Source of the DNA: Pseudooceanicola aestuarii
GTDB lineage: Bacteria; Pseudomonadota; Alphaproteobacteria; Rhodobacterales; Rhodobacteraceae
Reading direction: 5' to 3'
Length of the DNA stretch: 64,000 nucleotides
NCBI RefSeq assembly: GCF_010614805.1
Contig: NZ_JAAFZC010000001.1
Coordinates: forward strand, 2,210,001-2,274,000
Shown: positions 60,852-64,000 of the stretch, in pieces
How the letters are laid out: each line of letters begins with the position of its first letter
How positions within the stretch are numbered: the stretch's first letter is position 1
The notes under the pieces: model-generated
What the model was told of the DNA's origin: nothing
The model's input: the letters and a program-made list of their open reading frames with translations, nothing else
Database searches by the model: none
Program-made: the position numbers and the translations under genes

Positions 60852-61319
60852 ATGCGGTGCCCGTTTTGCGGAAATATCGACACGCAGGTCAAGGATTCCA
60901 GACCTGCGGAGGACCATGTTGCGATCCGGCGGCGGCGGTTCTGTCCGGCCTGCGGGGGCCGGTTCACCACCTATGAGCGGGTGCAGCTGCGCGACCTGGT
61001 GGTGATCAAGTCCAGTGGCCGGCGCGAGGATTTCGACCGGGACAAGCTGGAACGCTCCATCCGGATTTCCATGCAGAAACGCCCGGTGGAGCCGGAGCGG
61101 ATCGACCAGATGATTTCCGGCATCGTGCGGCGCCTGGAAAGCATGGGGGAGACGGATATCCCTTCCAAGACCATCGGCGAGATCGTGATGGAAAGCCTGG
61201 CGCGGATCGACACGGTGGCCTTTGTCCGCTTTGCTTCGGTCTACAAGAATTTCCAGGCGGCTGATGATTTTGACAAGTTCGTCAGTGAGCTGCGCCCGAC
61301 GGCCAAGCCGGACGGGTGA
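60852..61319 (+). CDS. nrdR: Transcriptional repressor NrdR
   Basis: NrdR represses ribonucleotide reductase genes when dATP/ATP is high. The 155-residue protein has the zinc ribbon with Cys3, Cys6, Cys31 and Cys34, followed by an ATP-cone domain (about residues 49-139: [20 protein letters not shown]). The ATG at 60852 is the conserved family start (MRCPFCG); an earlier in-frame ATG adds eight residues. It is followed after seven bases by ribD, a common pairing. Confidence 0.97.
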   Translation: MRCPFCGNIDTQVKDSRPAEDHVAIRRRRFCPACGGRFTTYERVQLRDLVVIKSSGRREDFDRDKLERSIRISMQKRPVEPERIDQMISGIVRRLESMGETDIPSKTIGEIVMESLARIDTVAFVRFASVYKNFQAADDFDKFVSELRPTAKPDG

Positions 61320-61326
61320 TCCCGCG

Positions 61327-62430
61327 ATGACCGCGCAGGACGACGACAGGTTCCTGGGATTGGCGCTGTCGCTGGGACGGCGCGGGCTGGGACGGACGGC
61401 ACCCAACCCGGCGGTGGGCTGCGTGATCACACGTGCGGGCCGCATCGTCGGGCGCGGCTGGACCCAGCCGGGCGGCCGCCCCCATGCAGAAGTCATGGCC
61501 CTGGCCCAGGCCGGCGCGGCCGCGCGCGGGGGCACGGCCTATGTTTCCCTTGAACCCTGCGCGCATCATGGCAAGACACCGCCCTGTGCGGAGGCCCTGA
61601 TCGCGGCGGGCATCGCGCGCGTTGTCGCCCCGATCGAGGATATCGACACCCGCGTCGGCGGCGCGGGCTTTGCCATGTTGCGGGCTGCGGGGGTCGAGGT
61701 GACGACCGGCCTGCGCGTGGCGGAGGCGATGGAGGATCACGCCGGGTTCCTGATCAATCGCGAACACGGGCGTCCCCTGGTTACGCTGAAGCTGGCGCTG
61801 TCACTGGACGGGCGCATCGCCACGGCCACCGGTGAAAGTCAGTGGATCACCGGGCCCGAGGCGCGGCGTCAGGTGCACGCGATGCGGGCGCGGCATGACG
61901 CGGTGATGGTGGGGGCGGGCACGGCGCGGGCCGATGATCCGGCGCTGACGGTGCGCGATCTGGGGATCAGCCATCAGCCGGTGCGGCTGGTCGTGTCGCG
62001 GCGGCTGGATCTGCCGTTGATGGGGCAATTGGCGCGGACGGCCGCGGACGGAACAGTCTGGATCTGCCATGGCCGCGACGCCGATCCGCAGTTGATCGAG
62101 GCGTGGCAAGGGCTGGGCGCGCGGTTGATCGCGGTGGAGGGGCGGGGGCGCCAGGTTGATCCTGCGCCAATGCTGACTGCCCTGGGTGCGGCCGGTCTGA
62201 CGCGTGTGTTCTGCGAAGGCGGCGGCGCGCTGGCGGCCAGCTTGCTGGGGGCGGATCTGGTGGATCGGCTGGTGGTGATGGGCGCGGGCCTGGCCCTGGG
62301 GGCGGAAGGGCAGCCTGCCCTAGGCGCGATGGGCCTTGATCGCCTGGCGGAGGCGCCCCGGTTCACCCTGCGCGATACGCGGCCCTGCGGGGGCGATGTG
62401 ATCACGCTGTGGGACCGCGCTCCGGGCTGA
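61327..62430 (+). CDS. ribD: Riboflavin biosynthesis bifunctional deaminase/reductase RibD
   Basis: RibD deaminates and reduces the pyrimidine intermediate of riboflavin synthesis. The 367-residue protein has the deaminase zinc site with HAEV (His53, Glu55) and the PCAHHGKTPPC segment (Cys78, Cys87) in its first 150 residues. The reductase domain begins with RPLVTLKLALSLDGRIA near residue 150 and has FCEGGGALAASLL near 296. The ATG at 61327 follows the nrdR stop by seven bases. The later rib genes are not downstream here, where a minus-strand capsule gene begins. Confidence 0.96.
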   Translation: MTAQDDDRFLGLALSLGRRGLGRTAPNPAVGCVITRAGRIVGRGWTQPGGRPHAEVMALAQAGAAARGGTAYVSLEPCAHHGKTPPCAEALIAAGIARVVAPIEDIDTRVGGAGFAMLRAAGVEVTTGLRVAEAMEDHAGFLINREHGRPLVTLKLALSLDGRIATATGESQWITGPEARRQVHAMRARHDAVMVGAGTARADDPALTVRDLGISHQPVRLVVSRRLDLPLMGQLARTAADGTVWICHGRDADPQLIEAWQGLGARLIAVEGRGRQVDPAPMLTALGAAGLTRVFCEGGGALAASLLGADLVDRLVVMGAGLALGAEGQPALGAMGLDRLAEAPRFTLRDTRPCGGDVITLWDRAPG

Positions 62431-62436
62431 TCCCGG

Positions 62437-64000
62437 CTATCGCCAGAGCGACGCGCGGCTGGCCAGAAGTCCCTGCACCCGTGACAACATCCGCAACGCC
62501 GGGGCCCGGCGCAGGCCCGCGCCACTGACCAGCCGTTCGGCGGCCACCTCCACCGGGCAGGGCAGGCCGGTGACCGGGTCGCGGTAGCGTGGGTAGTCGA
62601 TCAGCGTCGCGTGGACCAACCCGGCCAGACCGGGCCGGGCCACCCGGCGGGGCAGGGGCGCGCCCAGGTCGCGCGTCAGCCCCCAGCCGGCATAGAAGGG
62701 TTGGCCCAGCACTGTGACTGGCAGGCCGCGCAGCAGTGCCTCGAAGCCCAGAAGCGACGTCATGGTCCAGACCTCGGTGACCTGCGGCAGCAGGCTGGCG
62801 GGATCGGCATCCGTCAGTACGCGATCGGCCAGTTGGTCAAGCGCCCAGGCCGGGACCTGGCCGGGGCGCAGCCCGGCTTCGACATCGGGGTGGGGCTTGT
62901 AGAGGATCACCGCGTCCGGCCGGGCCTCCCGCGTGGCGCGCAGCAGCGACAGGTTGTCCCGTACCTGCCCCGCGCCCAGCCGGATGGAGGCATCATCCTC
63001 GACCTGGCCGGGGACCAGGATCCGGGGACCGGGGGGCAGGTCGTCCAATGCGCGCGGCTGGCCGGTGTTGTATTTCGACAGTCCCGACCGTGTCAGGAAA
63101 TCCACCAGAGCTTCGGCCCGCAACTCCTGGTCAGAGCGCAGTTTCCAGCGTTCGGCGATCAGCCGTTCCAGCCGGCTTTCGCGCGACGGGTCGTAGTAGA
63201 TGCCAAGGTCGTCCAGCACCAGCGACAGTGGCGGCACCAGCGCCGCGCCCAGCCCGCGCGAGCGCAGGAAGCCGTCCTCCACCCGCACGACATCCGCATC
63301 CTGGTCGGTGCGTGCGGCCCAGGCCATGTGGCGCCGCCCCGCCCCGGACGCTTCCGGGGCGGGTGGGGGGGCGTTCGCGAAGGTCATCCGCCGGTGGCCG
63401 CCAAAAAATCCCTGCAAGGCGGGCCGTTTCCACAGCCGCATCCCGTGCCCGGTCCAGCCGTCGCGGTCCTCACGCCAGGCACGGCTGCGGGCCTCCAGCG
63501 TCGCCAGGACGTCCTCTACCTGGCAAAGCCTGTCGCGATAGGCGTCGTACCACAGCGGGTGCAGGATCAGCGCCGCCGCGACCATCTGCGCCGGGGTCAG
63601 GCGGCGGCCTCGGCGCGGGGCGCCCAGGGCCAGCGGATGGCGATCGTCGGTCAGGCCCCAGCCCGCATACCACGGCTGGCCAAAGGTGACGGGGCGGTGC
63701 CCGGCGATGATCGCCTCGGCCCCCATCTGCGAGGTAACGGTATAGACGGCGACGGCATTTTCCATCAGCACCCAGGGGCTGATCGGACGGGTGAACAGGC
63801 TGATGCGGCCCTGAGCATCGCCGCTGTCGAAATGGCCCTGGCGGTGGCCCTGCGCTGTTTCGGGATGGGTCTTGATCACGATGCGCGCGGCGGGGTGATC
63901 CTCCTGCGCCCAATAGAGCATTTCGCGAAAGCTGTTCTCGTCCCCGCCGCCCAGGGTGATGGAGGCATCGCCCCGGGTCTGATCGATCACCAGCACGTAG
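62437..64000 (-). CDS. kpsC: KpsC-type capsule glycosyltransferase, N-terminus outside the window
   Basis: The frame is open to the window edge, so the first part of the protein is missing; about 520 residues are visible. KpsC adds the beta-Kdo linker that starts capsule chains on a lipid anchor. Two repeated modules are seen, each ending in a nearly identical block: QPWYAGWGLTDD and, about 320 residues later, QPFYAGWGLTRD. YKPHPDVEAG lies in the second module. This duplication is typical of full-length KpsC (about 670 residues). It is convergent with ribD, with only six bases between stops. Confidence 0.88.
   Translation of the reverse strand, partial: YVLVIDQTRGDASITLGGGDENSFREMLYWAQEDHPAARIVIKTHPETAQGHRQGHFDSGDAQGRISLFTRPISPWVLMENAVAVYTVTSQMGAEAIIAGHRPVTFGQPWYAGWGLTDDRHPLALGAPRRGRRLTPAQMVAAALILHPLWYDAYRDRLCQVEDVLATLEARSRAWREDRDGWTGHGMRLWKRPALQGFFGGHRRMTFANAPPPAPEASGAGRRHMAWAARTDQDADVVRVEDGFLRSRGLGAALVPPLSLVLDDLGIYYDPSRESRLERLIAERWKLRSDQELRAEALVDFLTRSGLSKYNTGQPRALDDLPPGPRILVPGQVEDDASIRLGAGQVRDNLSLLRATREARPDAVILYKPHPDVEAGLRPGQVPAWALDQLADRVLTDADPASLLPQVTEVWTMTSLLGFEALLRGLPVTVLGQPFYAGWGLTRDLGAPLPRRVARPGLAGLVHATLIDYPRYRDPVTGLPCPVEVAAERLVSGAGLRRAPALRMLSRVQGLLASRASLWR

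Noticed and set aside
1..64000. CRISPR array, IS element or prophage
   Set aside because: No regularly spaced repeats, transposase, integrase or phage structural genes were found; the only dispersed repeat is the two-hairpin element.

Overview
The window looks like a chromosomal stretch of a marine-type Rhodobacterales bacterium (Alphaproteobacteria, Roseobacter/Rhodobacter relatives). The DNA is GC-rich. Gene pairs common in this order are present: dnaG-rpoD, nrdR-ribD, secG-pyrG, hom-recJ, purA-DUF2842 and the soxBDAG sarcosine oxidase operon. Most of the window is housekeeping chromosome. I see no prophage, IS element, CRISPR array or rRNA.

Layout. 0-6.7 kb: a C-terminal gene fragment, then minus-strand ppk2, DUF421, pyrG, secG and a small membrane protein, with divergent purA and DUF2842. 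6.8-12 kb: a Bcr/CflA exporter and a complete osmoprotectant ABC transporter in the gene order of E. coli yehZYXW. 12-18 kb: valS, a sulfotransferase-like protein that has lost its P-loop, an orphan iron-type ABC permease and tRNA-Thr. 18-25.9 kb: a receiver-PP2C regulator, metG, an MFS transporter, a Tas-like aldo/keto reductase and a fused carnitine dehydrogenase-thioesterase. 26-31 kb: an XRE regulator, DUF2061, a desaturase, a DMT exporter, and a NUDIX plus DUF983 pair. 30.5-32.9 kb: a stress-type module of EF-hand protein, ECF sigma, probable anti-sigma and Spy/CpxP-like periplasmic sensor. 33-39.2 kb: a signalling and C1 block with a PleD-like cyclase whose receivers look dead, DUF3572, a HAD phosphatase, a non-pyrrolysine MttB-family methyltransferase, and an H-NOX gene translationally coupled to a diguanylate cyclase. 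39.2-45.3 kb: tRNA-Glu, recJ, hom, a small lipoprotein, a TetR regulator with a probable operator, a pirin and a membrane protein. 45.3-47.9 kb: a three-gene Tad-type operon (two TadE-like pseudopilins and a VWA TadG-like protein). 48.2-55 kb: glutamate dehydrogenase and soxBDAG. 55-59.2 kb: dnaG-rpoD with a strong terminator. 59.2-64 kb: an AT-richer accessory gene with its own palindromic operator, a small secreted protein, yjbQ, nrdR-ribD and a truncated KpsC-type capsule glycosyltransferase.

Genes that may work together. The betaine-type ABC transporter, carnitine dehydrogenase-thioesterase, MttB-family protein, sarcosine oxidase and glutamate dehydrogenase could form a dispersed carnitine/glycine betaine route ending in sarcosine, glycine and ammonium. 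This grouping is inferred from family functions, not from shared operons. The c-di-GMP genes (two GGDEF proteins with intact I-sites) and H-NOX suggest control of a surface lifestyle, which the Tad-type proteins and capsule gene would also fit.

Most notable observations: (1) the H-NOX protein has proline where the heme-ligating histidine belongs, yet stays coupled to its cyclase; (2) a dispersed intergenic element of two hairpins occurs twice, with a compensatory base-pair change between copies; (3) an isolated low-GC gene faces tandem TATCAA/TTGATA half-sites; (4) the spacer before the ECF sigma gene holds a stack of hairpins.
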